DNA of 64,000 nt. Source: Linnemannia schmuckeri. Taxonomy: Eukaryota; Mortierellomycota; Mortierellomycetes; Mortierellales; Mortierellaceae. Shown here one piece after another: positions 46,553-58,704 of this stretch (the stretch's first letter is position 1; each line of letters begins with the position of its first letter). Location: the NCBI GenBank assembly GCA_029449235.1, contig JANATG010000007.1:1736001-1800000 (forward strand), in the 5' to 3' direction. The notes beneath the pieces are model-generated. The model was given only the letters and a program-made list of their open reading frames with translations, had not been told where the DNA came from and searched no databases. Both the position numbers and the translations under genes were made by a program.

Positions 46553-47101
46553 ACAAAGGACCTTTCACAGAGACTGCAAGCAAGGATCACTGGATCCGAA
46601 GGACAAATGGGTCGCTCCCTTTCTTTTCTGCAGGACATAACACCAACATCATACCACACGCACGAACTCGCGACCTATTTTTCACTTGTAAATAAATATA
46701 AACAAACGCTTGTATCTAGTAGAATGTCAAGAGCGGCGGGCGATAGAGTTACTCTGTGTTTTTGACGCGCTTGTTGTTCCTTGGTCCTCTCTGAGTCAAA
46801 AAAGAGGCCCTCTGGTGGGAACCAATTTTCAAAGCCAGCCCAAGGTCAGCATCACAAAGAAGGAAAAGACAGTCATGGAAAACCCTTAATAAGTGAAAAC
46901 AAACAAGCCAGCAAGCCAGTCAGAAGCATTTTTTTTTTTAAGCACATATAAAAACCAGGTGAGAATTTGTTTCTCATTTTTGTTTGGGTTTTCTTTTTCT
47001 TTTTTCTTTCTGGTTGGGAATCTTTCTTCTTACTCTTCACCCCTTCACACCTCTCCTCCATCCACACCACCCTCCTTCCACACCACAGACACGTTTTCAC
47101 A
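46553..47101. other. Intergenic upstream of GMP synthase
   Basis: 549 bp. The right part (46970-47095) is a T/C-rich leader ending CACACCACAG...TTTTCACA just before the ATG. No gene is seen. Confidence 0.6.
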
Positions 47102-48996
47102 ATGGCCGACGCTACTCAAGTCCACGAGATGTTTGACACCATCCTCATTCTTGACTTTGGTTCCCAGTATTCTCACCTGATCACCCGTCGCATTCGTGAG
47201 TTCGGTGTCTACTGCGAGCTCTTGCCATGCACCCAAAAGATCTCGGAGCTCTCCTGGAAGCCCACCGGTATGTCATCCCTCCCTTCGCTTCTACGTCTTG
47301 TTTCTTGTTCTTGTTTACTTTATACACCTTGTCCGTCTATCACCACCACGAAAGAGGTATATGGCTGACACTCTAACATATTACCCTACCTAGGTGTCAT
47401 TCTCTCGGGAAGCCCCTACTCCGTCTACGATCACGATGCCCCTCGTGTTGATCCCGGTGTCTTCGACCTCGGTGTCCCCGTTCTCGGAATCTGCTACGGT
47501 CTCCAGGTATGAACTGTGTCCATTGAGGAGGCATCATGCCCAAAAAATCGCCCGCTTTCGTACCAGGAGGAACTATGCCCAAAAAAGCAAGCAATACGGA
47601 TCAAGTGGCTAATGCAAAATTATTTTGCTATGCAATCATTCATGGAATGTTACAACATTAATAGGAGATGAGCAACTACTTTGGAGGCAAGGTCGATCCC
47701 TGCGATCACCGCGAGTATGGGCCCGCTATCTTGAACATCTTGCCCGCTGCCGCCTCCGATGCCCAGTCCTCCATGCTCTTCGAGGAGTTGAGCTCCGAGT
47801 CTCAGGTCTGGATGTCCCACGGTGACCAGGTCACTGCCGCCCCCGAGGGTTTCCGCGTCATTGCCTCGACCAACACCGCCCCCTTCGCCGCCATCCGCCA
47901 CAACGAGAAGGCTCTCTTCGGTATCCAGTTCCATCCCGAGGTTACCCACTCTGTTGACGGAAAGCAGATCCTTAAGAACTTTGTCCTTAAGGTCTGCAAG
48001 GCCTCCCAGAACTGGACCATGTCTGAGTTCATTGGCAAGGAGATCGAGCGCATTCGCCAGATTGTTGGTGAGAAGGGACAGGTCATTGGAGCTGTCAGCG
48101 GTGGTGTCGATTCGTCTGTTGCCGCCAAGTTGATGCACATGGCTATCGGTGACCGCTTCCACGGAATCTTGGTCGACAACGGTGTCATGCGTCACAACGA
48201 GTGCGCTCAGGCCAAGAAGATGTTGGTAGACAAGATGGGCATCAACCTCAAGATTGCCGATGCCTCGGAGCGTTTCTTGGCCAATCTCAAGGGCAAGACC
48301 GACCCCGAGCAGAAGCGCAAGATCATCGGTAACACCTTCATTGATGTCTTTGAGGAGGAGGCCAAGGCCATTGACGAGGCCTGCACTGCCTCTGGTGCTG
48401 CCCCCGTTGAGTTCTTGCTCCAGGGAACCCTCTACCCCGATGTCATCGAGTCGATCTCGTTCAAGGGACCCAGTGCTACCATCAAGACCCACCACAATGT
48501 CGGTGGCTTGAAGGAGAACATGAAGTTGAAGTTGATTGAGCCCCTCCGTGAACTCTTCAAGGACGAGGTCCGTGAGTTGGGAAGGCTTTTGGGCATGGAC
48601 GACGAGCTCGTCTGGCGCCACCCTTTCCCCGGTCCCGGTATTGCCATCCGTATCCTCGGTGAGGTCACCAAAGAGCAGGTCGCCATTGCCCGCAAGGCCG
48701 ATTACATTTACATTGAGGAGATCAAGAAGGCCGGTCTTTACCGCCAGATTGCCCAGGCCTATGCTGCTTTGTTGCCCGTCAAGGCTGTCGGTGTCAAGGG
48801 AGACAAGCGTACCTACGAGCAGATGATTTGCTTGCGTGCCGTCGAGACCTCTGACTTTATGACTGCCGATTGGTTCCCCTTCCCCTACGATGTCCTCAAG
48901 AGGATCTCTTCCCGCATCTGTAACGAGGTCGAGGGAGTCAACCGTGTTGTCTACGATGTCTCCTCCAAGCCCCCAGCAACTATTGAGCTCGAGTAA
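47102..48996 (+). CDS. GUA1: GMP synthase (glutamine-hydrolysing)
   Basis: Three exons: 47102-47267, 47394-47506, 47665-48996; 536 aa, the usual length. It converts XMP, ATP and glutamine to GMP. The class I glutamine amidotransferase domain has the nucleophile Cys89 (GICYGLQ) and the His-Glu pair in GIQFHPEVTHS. The ATP pyrophosphatase domain has the PP-loop SGGVDSS (from Ser238), and the dimerisation domain holds WRHPFPGPGIAIRILGE and the C-terminal IELE. Codon use is strongly biased to C/G third positions and simple favoured codons, more than in most neighbours, suggesting high expression. The third exon is open on the opposite strand for over 400 codons, which is a by-product of that bias. 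Confidence 0.98.
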
Positions 48997-49624
48997 ATAA
49001 CTCGAGTAGCTTCTCTTGTAGTTTTTATTGTTATTATTTTTTTTTGTTCTCCCACCTTTACACACTCGCATAACCTCATCCAGGCATTAAACAGCATTAA
49101 ACAACATATTCCCCGTCTTTTTTTTTTGTTCTTTTTATTCATTTTACGCGATACGAGTCGGTGTTTGTAATCACGATGCTTTTACTAAGTCTTTTGCGTC
49201 TTACCTTTCTGTCTTCGGATGTACCTTGAGTACAATGTATGTACACTGAGCAACGAAAGAAAGAGGGTATAGATAAATGTCGATGAGATTTGTATGCACG
49301 TTGTGTGGGGTTGTCGCTTTTTTTGCTCGATTGCAAGCATTAGCCTAAGCAGAAGTGCGCACGTTGCTATTTTTTTTTCTCCCGCTCTCTTTCGATCGGG
49401 CTTGGCGCCACACAACACACTGATTTGTTGTTCCCCTGGGTTGCCCAATTACGGTCCAAAAAAAAAATCCCGTATAAAAGTTTCTTGTGTTTACGCATTC
49501 TTTTTTTTTCATTTCTTTCATTCGAACACTTTCCTCATTCCACGCTATCCCCTACCTTCCACTTTCCATCTTCCCTTCAACCAGCCCCTTTTCCCCTCCT
49601 CCTCTTTCTCTCATTCCAAAAACA
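48997..49624. other. Intergenic between GMP synthase and the binding-protein gene
   Basis: 628 bp, both flanking genes on the + strand. A CT-rich leader from about 49500 leads to AAAAACAATGG at the start codon. No additional gene is seen. Confidence 0.6.
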
Positions 49625-51044
49625 ATGGCTGTTCAGAGCTTCCCCATTCCTCCCTCGACTTCGGGCAAGGCCCCCCGCTGGACTCAGCCTGTGTCGTTCT
49701 ACGGCCAGTCAGTCTTCAGCAAGTACTATGCTCAGTCGATCTGCGTCTTTTTGCTCCTCATTCCCTTCCTGATCTCTCCTGTGGCTGCTCAAGGTCAGGG
49801 GGCCATCGGTGGGCAGGATTGCGTTACCAACTACAACCCCGCCGATAACGTTGACTACTTCCCCAGCAAAATCACCGGTAAGTTATCAAGCAAGGGCAAA
49901 ACGATAGCGGTTTTGATGTTGATTATGAGTCTTTTTTTTTTTTTGCGAGGGAGACTGAAGGAAGGAAAAGGAAAGGAAACCTTAATTATGAGGGCTTTTG
50001 TGCATGCATTTTGGAGGACTAATGAAAGAGTGAGGGGGAAGAGGAATGAAGAAGGGAGTACAAAGTGCATATTATTCCTGGTAATAGGCCTAGTAGCGAT
50101 GATGAAGGAGAAGTGAATGAAGAGTAGGATGAGCGTGAAAGGGAACCTGTTCCAAAAGGAAAATGGAAGGGGGGAGGGGGAGGAAAGCGGTGTTGGTTGA
50201 GTCTTTCCTTGGACCTCGGATCTCGGAATACCAGGGTAGAGTAGACCCGGGTTCAGACCATGAAAGAGTCGATTTTCTGCATCTCTTTTTTTCCCTTTTT
50301 GTATCCACGTTGAGTACTCTTTTTTGTTTATTGATTTTGATTGCTCGGCTGGTGCGAGGTGGAGGAATGAAGAAAGCATAGATGTGTTAGGCGTGGGAGT
50401 AACGGTTGGGCGTACTGACAACATCCAAAGCGACAACAACAAACAGCATCCATTCCATGAAAAGTTGCAAGGAAAGCAAACAAGAGACCACTTGGTGGCC
50501 CAGAATGGTCCTTTTTGCTCAAGCAACATCTCACATGGCGTGCATACCCCCTTCGCTCAATTTTTTTTTGCTCTCATCTTTTTTTTCCCTTTGGTATTGG
50601 AGATCCGACCTCTCGTTGGCGGGTCTTCAGGTTTCTTCTTGTTATGGTTATGAGCTTTTTCTTTGAGAAAGAGAAGCAAGGAGAGATTTGTGATGGCGAG
50701 ATCTCTCGTGTCTGAGAATCCTTTCCGGTCACTTTAAAACCTTAAAAAAAGACCTTTCCAAGATGCCGGTTTCATTTCATTGGGGCGGAGAGGGTGCTTA
50801 AGGAGGAAGAAAGGAGGTGGAGCTGGATCTCTGTAGAAAACCGGAAGAAAGAAGGTGGCCGTTTTTTGAAGGGAATGATAATCATGAAATTCTTGCATTG
50901 AATGCGAATTACGTGAGAAAAAAAGGGAGAGATTTGAGGGGAAGGAAAGAAGACAAGGAGGAAAAAGAGGGGCACCTCGAGTTGAGAGCATCATTTCAAC
51001 CACCCACATAAAGGGCTGCAGTCATGTAACAGCAACTGACAAGG

Positions 51045-51077
<33 letters not shown>

Positions 51078-52989
51078 TTCATTTGGCGAACTTGCATATT
51101 TCCTCGTCCTTTTCGTTGTTGTGCCGTCATTTTTTTTTCCTCCCTCTCTCTTTAAGCGCTCTTATTTATTTTCTTTTCTGTTGGCCGACGTGGGGGAAGC
51201 AGACGGTACTTGAATGACTAAGATGAACAATACAGAGGACATAACGGAGAGAAAAATGAGATGAAAAAAAGCGAAAGACGCGAATTGCTACACTACTATT
51301 GTAGACAAGAAAAGCATCTGCCTAAGCTGAGCATCACCCTCATTTATTAACTTGTCTTTCACTTTTTCAACCTGCATTCAAAATAGTCGACAATGCTGCC
51401 CTTTTCAAGGTCCGTTACGCCAACAACTACAAGGTCGTGACGAACACCGCCGGAAAGAAGGACTTTGTTCTTTACCAGTGCGGAACGACTGCCCCACCAG
51501 CCTCAGAGTTTGCCAACGGCACCATCTTCGTCCCGGTCCCCGTCAAGATGGCCGCGTCGTTGACGACCACCTCCGTTGCTTTCATTGAGATGTTGGGTAG
51601 GCGTTCCGCGCTCAAGGTGGTTGACACTGAGGGGCTGGTGAGCTCACCCTGCGTCCAGCTTGGTCTGGAGAAGGGAGAGATTGTGGGCCTCGAGGACAAC
51701 AACAAGACCCTCCGTGCTGAGCAGTTCAAGGCAGTCGAAATCGTCTTTGGCAGCGGTTTCTCTGTTGAGAACGGCACTGAGAGCAAGACTGTTGGCACCT
51801 CTGAGGTTTCGGATCCCGGCCCATTGAACGTAAGTCTTCTCTTCTTTCTTGTGCTCATGATGCTTGTTTGCATTTGCGTTTGCGCTTTTTGTCTTGTTTA
51901 CGTTTGCGTCTGTTTATAGTTGTGGGATATGATTCAATGTTTTCTTCATCTCTCAACCACGCGAGTACAAAAAAATGACTGAGAGGAATGACAATCCTCC
52001 GTCTCACCTCACCCGGGAATTTCTTTTGAAAATAAGAATGTTCCTTCCAGGATATGTTGGAGTGATATCCTGACATCCCTCTAAACCAGCGACAAACAGG
52101 AAAACCCCAGGATGATGATCACGATGATTTCTTTCCTCTCTTATCCAATCAATCAATCAATCACTCACTCAATTGATCCTGATCTTTTCTCCCAATACCC
52201 TCTTAACAATAGCGCGCTGAGTGGCTCGAGTTCTACTCGACCTTCTTCAACTTGGAGGAGTCCGCTCAGAAATTGACCGCCTCAATCAACAACAACTACA
52301 ACTGCTTCAAGAGCGCCGCCAACGCCAAGGCCACCAAGCCTTTGGTCGCCTGGTCGTCCTACGTTGCCCCCTCGTCCTACAACAACAACACCGCCACCTG
52401 GACTCTCTCCCCTGCCGAGTACAAGAAGATCCTCACTGTCGATGCTGGAGCTACTTTCTACAACGGCACCACCAAGGGCACCTTCACCAACTCTGCCGAG
52501 TTCTTGGCTGCCATTAAGGATGTCGATATCATCATTGACGAGACCTTCTCTGGCTCGGACATGACCGCCTTCTACGCCTCCTACGGTTTGACGAACGCTG
52601 ACACCGCCAACTACAAGTTCCTCGCCAACAAGGCTGTCTTCCGCCAGGATGGATTGGTTAACCCCAACGATGGTCGTGACTGGTTCGGTGGTGCTGTTGC
52701 CATGGCCGATGCTGCCCTCCAGGATATTGTCCGTGCCACCCACCCCGAGGCCCTCCCCAAGGACATCAAGTACAACTGGCTCCGCAATATTGCCATGGAC
52801 GAGCCCAAGCAGTTGTTGAACAGCGCCAACTGCCCTGCTACCGACTCAAGCACCCCCGTCCCCGACCGTGCCATTACCTGCTCCACCATGAAGGTCGATG
52901 AAGGCAAGGGTAACGCTGCCAACAAGGCCATTGCTGGATCTGCCTTGACCGCCTTTGTCGGTCTCTTGGCTTCCGCCCTCGTCTTCTAA
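49625..52989 (+). CDS. Secreted, probably GPI-anchored protein resembling periplasmic binding proteins
   Basis: Three exons: 49625-49877, 51387-51829, 52213-52989; 490 aa. The N-terminus has an unusually long n-region and then a hydrophobic core (about 38-55, SICVFLLLIPFLISPVAAQ), likely cleaved before QGQGAIGG. The mature part reads like a class III (TroA/BtuF/FhuD-like, Peripla_BP_2) substrate-binding protein: two alpha/beta lobes with MAASLTTTSVAFIEMLG early, a middle helix region RAEWLEFYSTFFNLEESAQK, and DVDIIIDETFSGSDMTAF in the second lobe. Many N-x-S/T sites are present. The C-terminus is a small-residue segment followed by a hydrophobic tail with no charged end (KAIAGSALTAFVGLLASALVF region), the GPI-signal pattern. 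Known relatives in bacteria bind iron chelates, vitamin B12 or metals; the ligand here is unknown. Codon bias is strong, implying high expression. Intron 1 is 1.5 kb, the longest in the window. Confidence 0.75.
49878..51386 (+). other. 1.5 kb intron of the binding-protein gene
   Basis: The intron starts gtaagt and ends aaaatag, with coding phase preserved across it. It is about ten times longer than typical introns here. It is purine-rich on the + strand over 49950-50180 and 50760-50990, and holds a 31-A run at 51045-51075. Small open frames inside show no family resemblance. It may carry a retroposed fragment or regulatory sequence. Confidence 0.75.
51045..51075. repeat. 31-A homopolymer inside the long intron
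   Basis: Uninterrupted A run. Its length is similar to the T runs at 11728 and 26877. It could be a remnant of a retroposed transcript or simple slippage; no target-site duplication could be confirmed by eye. Confidence 0.9.
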
Positions 52990-53553
52990 GTTTTTTTAGA
53001 TGACTTCCTCGGTGTGGGATGGTTATTTGGAATAGTTCTTTGACTTAGTTCCCGTCAAGGATCTTGGGTACGCCATTGCACCCTTTCTCTATTTCCCGCT
53101 TCGCCATACTTCCCCATAAAAATAATAAAAAAAATACGCTTGACTTTTGTCAAACAAACAATTCGTTTGCTGTGTTAATTTGTAAAACGTATGGTGTGAA
53201 AACTGGATAGTGAGAAAACTCAAAGGTATTAACGGCGAGGGTATTAAGTCCTGCTATCATGATCCTGCTCGGCTTGAGGCTATTGTCGGGTGTATTATTT
53301 TATTGTCTGTTGCTTTTTTTTGTGGGCAAAGAATAGGGGTAAAAAGAAAAAGGCGAAAAAAGGAAAGAAAGGTAAAGAAAGGAAGAAAGTGCGCGAGAAA
53401 AACGAAAAAAGGTGCCTGTGCTCCTGACCATCTTTGTCCCGTCCATCGTCCATCGTCTTCGGTCATCCTCGGTTGTTTATTGTTGTATCAAACTGTTCCT
53501 GCACTCGACTCGCCTATTGTAAAAGTGTATGTGGCGTGTACTTTAGATTGATT
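52990..53553. other. Convergent 3' region, no gene
   Basis: 564 bp between the stop of the binding-protein gene (+) and the stop of ASF1 (-). An AATAAAA-like motif (ataaaaataataaaaaaaa) at about 53117-53133 is a plausible polyadenylation region for the + strand gene. Confidence 0.55.
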
Positions 53554-54801
53554 TTAAGCCTCCATGTCCTCCCACTCGCCGCTCTCCATGAGCTGTGCCT
53601 TCTGGGCTGCCTCAATCTCCTGAACCTGCTCCTCCGTCTGCAATGGTGGCTGCTCCTCAATCATAGGGTTGTCCCTAGTAGTTTTACGAAACAAAAAAAG
53701 ACAGAGAAATAATAATTAAAACATGAATTATCACTTCATTTCTAAACAAGTCATGGCCCTTACACTTTCGACACTTCAGAAACAAAATAGCCAGCCTCCA
53801 AAATCCTTACCAGTTGATGGGGAAGCGAGTGACGCGAGGCATCTCGGCAAGAATTGAGCGGAAGAGCTTATCGTAGGCAATCTGCTCTGGGGGGTTTTCG
53901 CGCAATTCTTGCTCCAGGTAGTCGTTGTTGACATAGTATCCGATCCGGACAAACTCCTTATCTTGGTACGAACATGTAATCAGGATCACCGTCACCCCCA
54001 CAATGTCGTTATGTGGGATCAGCTCTGGCTTGGGGGCGTCCGCCTAATGTTTTTTTTTTTTGTGTTAAGAAGATGAGGATATCAGTAATTTGCGAACGTA
54101 TTGTCATTGATAATATCAACGCGGTATGAAAGACGGCTCGTCGAGTTCGTTTGTTTTCTTGGTCTCTCGTAAGCAAGAGCCGCAAAAAATAAGAGCTAAC
54201 AAGTGTGCGTGTCGGTAGTTTTGTTGTACCTGGAAGACAAACTTGTTCACGCCGACAGGGATAGGTCCGACCATAATAGACTCCAGGACCTGGTCATGAG
54301 CGTTGCTGTCAGCGGAGCCAACATAAATGATCTTCCATTCAAGGTCTACACGTACACCGCGACAATGTAACAAATAGATGTTAGAATCTCCCATCTATAA
54401 CAATAGCCGATGATGTGAAAGACGGACAACAGGTCCAACCAAAGTAGCCTTATTTTTCGGGGCATTCCCAGAAACGTGCATAAATAACAACAATAATGAA
54501 ACATCACATCCTATTAAGCGAGATCAAGCTGGGCGAATCTTTGCAGTCCAATGTCCCTGAACAATGCCCTCCCCGTTTGTAAAATCTTTTTCCTGAGTAG
54601 TTTGTCCTGACTGATGATTCCTCGAGGACGATGAAAGCGAGGAGTAAGGGAGGAGTAACAATAAGGGTTTAGTTGGCATTGCTGTTGTTTACCTGCAGCA
54701 AGGGGAGCGATGCACTCGAAGGTGATTTCAAACTGGTAGGGGTTGGCGAAGTGGGTGGGGTTATCCAGCACGTTGACTTGCGTAATGCTAACAATGCTCA
54801 T
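53554..54801 (-). CDS. ASF1: Histone chaperone ASF1
   Basis: Four exons on the minus strand: 54801-54693, 54345-54230, 54043-53811, 53674-53554; 192 aa. ASF1 binds the H3-H4 dimer and hands it to CAF-1 or HIRA during replication-coupled and -independent nucleosome assembly. The immunoglobulin-like core is complete: MSIVSITQVNVLDNPTHFAN, LEWKIIYVGSADSNAHDQVL, VGPIPVGVNKFVFQ, VTVILITCSYQDKEFVRIGY, YYVNNDY and MPRVTRFPINW. The tail is short and acidic (IEAAQKAQLMESGEWEDMEA), like animal and plant ASF1 and unlike the long acidic tail of budding yeast. The histone-contact region (VGYYVNNEY-type strand) is conserved. Confidence 0.97.
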
Positions 54802-55248
54802 GGTGAGTTGTGCTGTGGATTTATGGAGGGAAGAGAAGGTTGTGAAACGGAAGGAAGCAAAAAAAAGAAAAAGTGCGGCAATAAACAAGAAAACAAGAAA
54901 TAGCTGGTTGGGGAAGTGGCAAATGGTGGCGTTCAGGCCCACTAGACCTCCACTGGTCCATTTGACCGCAAAAGGGAATCGCCGCGTCAAAAAATGAAAA
55001 ACAAACAAGAAAAAATTGCACGACGCGTCTTCTTCTCTACAGGCACAGACACGCAAAACATGCACGTCCATATGATGGGTGAAGACATAAACAAAGATTA
55101 AACTACTATCCTGAATAGCATCCCTTTTTTAGTTTATTTTTGATATTGTGTACGGCAACCAGGCGACAAAAGAGGACATTGATACAAATCCTTAGACGAC
55201 TAACAGCCATCTAGACATGGCCCAGAGGAGAAAAATGGCGTGTTTTTT
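54802..55248. other. Intergenic between ASF1 start and TUG-like gene end
   Basis: 447 bp, both genes on the minus strand. It should hold the ASF1 promoter and the 3' end of the neighbour. On the minus strand the ASF1-proximal part is T/C-rich, like other leaders here. No gene is seen. Confidence 0.6.
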
Positions 55249-58200
55249 TTACTTCTTCGACAGCTTCATCCATTTGGGCAGTCCACCTCCACTGCCAGCA
55301 GCAGGCTTATCCGTACTCATCGCTGCACTCATTCGACGATCCTCTTTGGACAACATTGGAATAGTTCCTGTGCGGCTTAACGTATGACCGCCTTCCAAAG
55401 GTGTCTGTGTGGCATTATTCGGCTCTGGCTCCTGACCAGGAGTAGGAAGGTCTTGCAGCAGCATCATGTGTTCCCCGTTAAGGAACGGTGGCGAAAGGTT
55501 GAGCTTCGAGTCCACCCATGTGAAATAAACAATACTCTGAGGTGCCAATCCTGCCTGGTAAAGCGTCTGCTTGTTATCAGCTAGCACCTTTTTGGGAGGT
55601 GTTGTATCTGTTGTTGTATCCAAACGAACGAAACAGTCGAGTGTTAATACACACCGTTTCTCAAAAAAAAAAAAAAAAAAAAAAAACTGATAAAACTATA
55701 AGATGTTTCCCAACAAATTATAGTCACTACTTACACAAGTCAAACTTCTCGCCCTGTCCAACGCAAGCCTTGGACACCCATTTTCTGAGATCGCCCACAG
55801 TCTCCTGGCTACTGAATGTCGCTTGGAGCTGAATTCGGTCAGGAAATCGGATGCGGATGATGGTCTTAGGGTAACGACGCTCCCTGGCCTTTTCCTCCTC
55901 AGCCCTGGCGGCCGCCGTCTTGAAACCTCTGTTCTCTTCTTCTTCGCGTCGCGCCTTTTGACTGTTCATCAGCTTCATCATATCCTGTGACGTCAAGTCG
56001 TAAAAGTCATCTGGCAATTCAACTATTGATATACCATCAAAAAAGCCATAGATATTAGACGCGATCAGATGTTAGCATGGTAGCAGCGCGGTAGCGTATA
56101 AGCGTGATGTCAACTTACTTTGGTTTGAAAGTGGAGTAGCGTCGTCAGCTGGAGGACGGAACACCTTGACTTGACGATCAAGGGATTCCTCAGTCATCGT
56201 TGCGTGTCTTGACTGAGGAGTTACAGAACGAGCGGGGCTCCCACTCTCTGCAAAAGCCTTGTTCACCGAATTCTGACGACTTCCAGTAGGAGTGGTAGGC
56301 AGGACTCCGGCCTTTTGCTCTTTTTCAATCTCCTGGGCAATCAAAGAATGATAGTCCATAGTCGAGTCTCCGCGCTTCTGGGCATCCCGAAGTTGCTGAC
56401 TGATGCGATGGGCGATCTGACGTACGACCTCCTGCTCATGATTGGGGAGCGACGAGTTGGGCGATTCCGAGCGAGGTTGAGGTGTGTCAACATCCATGAA
56501 GCCTTCAGGTTCTTCCGTAAACGTCTCGGGAGTTGGCGATCCTGGGGGAAGACTACGGACAAAGCGGTCCCTATCTGAACTATCCGAGGCTTTGGAGAGT
56601 CGCTTCACACGGTCGGTGAGGGCTGCCTGCGTCTGCTGCTCCTGATGCCGACGGATGCCTTGGTTGATCTCGATCATGTTGGATGTCATGTCCTGAGTCG
56701 GCGTTTGACGCTGCATGTTCAGGTCGCCACTGCTTCCTTCGATCTGGACACTATTTTCACGGTTCGAAGCCTCTACGTCACCAGCACGCGGTGTAAGGCC
56801 AATTGGTGGGTTACTTCCTCCTCCTCCTTGGTAAGCCTCATGTGCGACCAGATAGTGTCCTCCCTCTCCTGCAGTCTTGTCGGTTGTGAACTTTCGTGTT
56901 GGGGTGACAGATTTAAGGGTTGACTGTCGCTCAGGCACAGCTCGCTGAGACTGAGGACGAGCCTGAGAAACGGGAGGTGAATCAGTGACGGGGTTGGCGG
57001 GTGCAGAGGTCGAGGTCGGTGTGGCGGCAGGTGCAGCAGCGGCTGTTGTTGATTGTGAATAGTCTCGTTCAATATCCTCCAAAAAGTCTTCAATTCCTGC
57101 ATCAGTGTATCGCATGAGAACGCGGAACGCAGAGTTTCCTCGAACTAGTCCCGCAAGCTGTAGTGTTGTAGTCTTCAATGTTTGAATCGAAACGTACTAT
57201 AAACGGCAATACTCAAATGGCAGAGTTAATGAGTTATTACATGATCTTCAACTGCGAACATAACTGTCATCTGCCTGGTTTCAGAAATGTGGACAAAATG
57301 CTACCTCGCGCTCCAAAAGGATGACAACGGGGAGGAGGTAGACCTCTGTTGCGGGTTTGACGGCCTTTTTGATTCTCTGAAGCGAAAAGATGTTCTTGGA
57401 AGTCGACTGTGGGACGGCGGTGCGGCGTGTCAAGTTGAGAGACCTGGAAATCCATGGGAAATGTTTTGAAGAGCATGGCATGGTATTGCCATCGGGGTTT
57501 GCAAATAACGCAGTGCGCAAAAAAAACAAAAACAAGTAAAAGGTAGGAAAAAAAATAGATGGGAAAACATCCGGTCAGACATTGTCGCTGTCGTTGATAT
57601 TGTTGCCGCTCGGTCCTTTGTTTCTTCCTTGATATGGCGCAGACCCTGCGATTATTACTGACTTCCCGATGGTTCCTTCCCGACAGCAATAAAAAAATAG
57701 CATCATAGAAACTACAGCCTTCTCTTACCCATTTGACGCCCTCTCAAATCCAAGAAGTACATCCCATAGTGTTGTTGTAATTGCAAAGGACTGGACCGAT
57801 CCACCGCCTTCTTCCAGTCTCAAGACAAGGTCCACATGCGTTGGTGCTAATTGAATATGGTTGAGGTCAGCAAACAGGCACAAAAGAAGAAAAGAGAATG
57901 GATCGATACTACACATCCATAATCGAAATTTGATCCTTTTCCAGTAACTTTTTTTTTATATCACCTGCATCCCAAAGAAAAAAATAAAATCGTGGACACC
58001 AAAGCAAAGATCCAAAACACAGCAGCCCAAAATTACGATCATGGAAGACAAACAAGAGTAGAGTAAGCATAAAAACAGCGCGAATAAAAGCAAAAACACG
58101 CAAAACAAGGATGAAAAAAGACATGTGGGTGAACGAGCTATGCTTGGTCAGGTACAAGGAAAGTAGAAGGAAGGGACGAAAGAGAAGTGAGGTACGTGCG

Positions 58201-58704
58201 TGTGTATGGGTGCTTTTGTGTGTGAATTTGCCAGACTTGGTCTTACCTGACCTGTCCTTGGGAATCTTGGCCAGTTCCAGCTTTGCTCCCGCCGCAATGT
58301 TAGCATGTCGGATAGACAATGAAAGGTCCAGAAAGTTCTTCCCGCTCCTAAAAGCCAAAAGGGTGAGTGAGAAAAAGAAAAGAGGTGAGCCCTCCGTTAA
58401 TAAGGAGTGGCGTTAAGAGGAAGCAGCAATATGCGTACATGGGCTGGAGAGTGCCCGCGGGTGAGCGGAACAAAAAAAGCGAGTGGGCTGGTTTGACTCG
58501 CATGGCGGCGTTGGTTCAAGGCAGCAGAGCATGGAGAAGACATTGTTTGTTTGTTCGCTCGTACTTGAGTCCATATGTTTCTGGCTCGGAGTAACCCTGC
58601 TTTTCGCAGACGGTGTTGACGACCTGACGAAGACTCATGGCAGGGGTTGTTTTGATGAGCTGCTTCTTCCCGCCTCCGAGGTTGACGGTGAGGTTTGATG
58701 CCAT
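55249..58704 (-). CDS. TUG/ASPSCR1-like UBX-domain protein
   Basis: Seven exons on the minus strand: 58704-58565, 58347-58247, 57846-57729, 57443-57305, 57196-56119, 56022-55735, 55607-55249; 740 aa. Domain order matches TUG (ASPL/UBXN9): an N-terminal ubiquitin-like TUG-UBL1 (MASNLTVNLGGGKKQLIKTT, ending KLELAKIPKD); a second ubiquitin-like region starting APTHVDLVLRLEEGGGSVQS; a long disordered Ser/Gln-rich middle (about 205-470) with an amphipathic helix EQEVVRQIAHRISQQLRDAQ; a charged helix EEENRGFKTAAARAEEEKAR; and a UBX domain (YPKTIIRIRFPDRIQLQATF, ending with the TPPKKVL loop). The family binds and disassembles Cdc48/p97 hexamers and, in animals, retains glucose transporter vesicles. 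The acceptor of the last exon was chosen so the UBX loop reads KFDLYTTPPKKVL. Intron 6 carries a 24-base homopolymer. Confidence 0.93.
55663..55686. repeat. 24-A run (T on the coding strand) in a TUG-like intron
   Basis: Homopolymer in the last intron of the minus-strand gene. On the coding strand it is a poly-T tract upstream of the acceptor. Confidence 0.95.

Noticed and set aside
47650..49071. 473-codon open frame on the minus strand
   Set aside because: It lies exactly opposite the GMP synthase exon. It results from the third-base bias of that gene; the encoded Leu/Gly/Asp/Val-rich sequence matches nothing and the + strand gene is certain.
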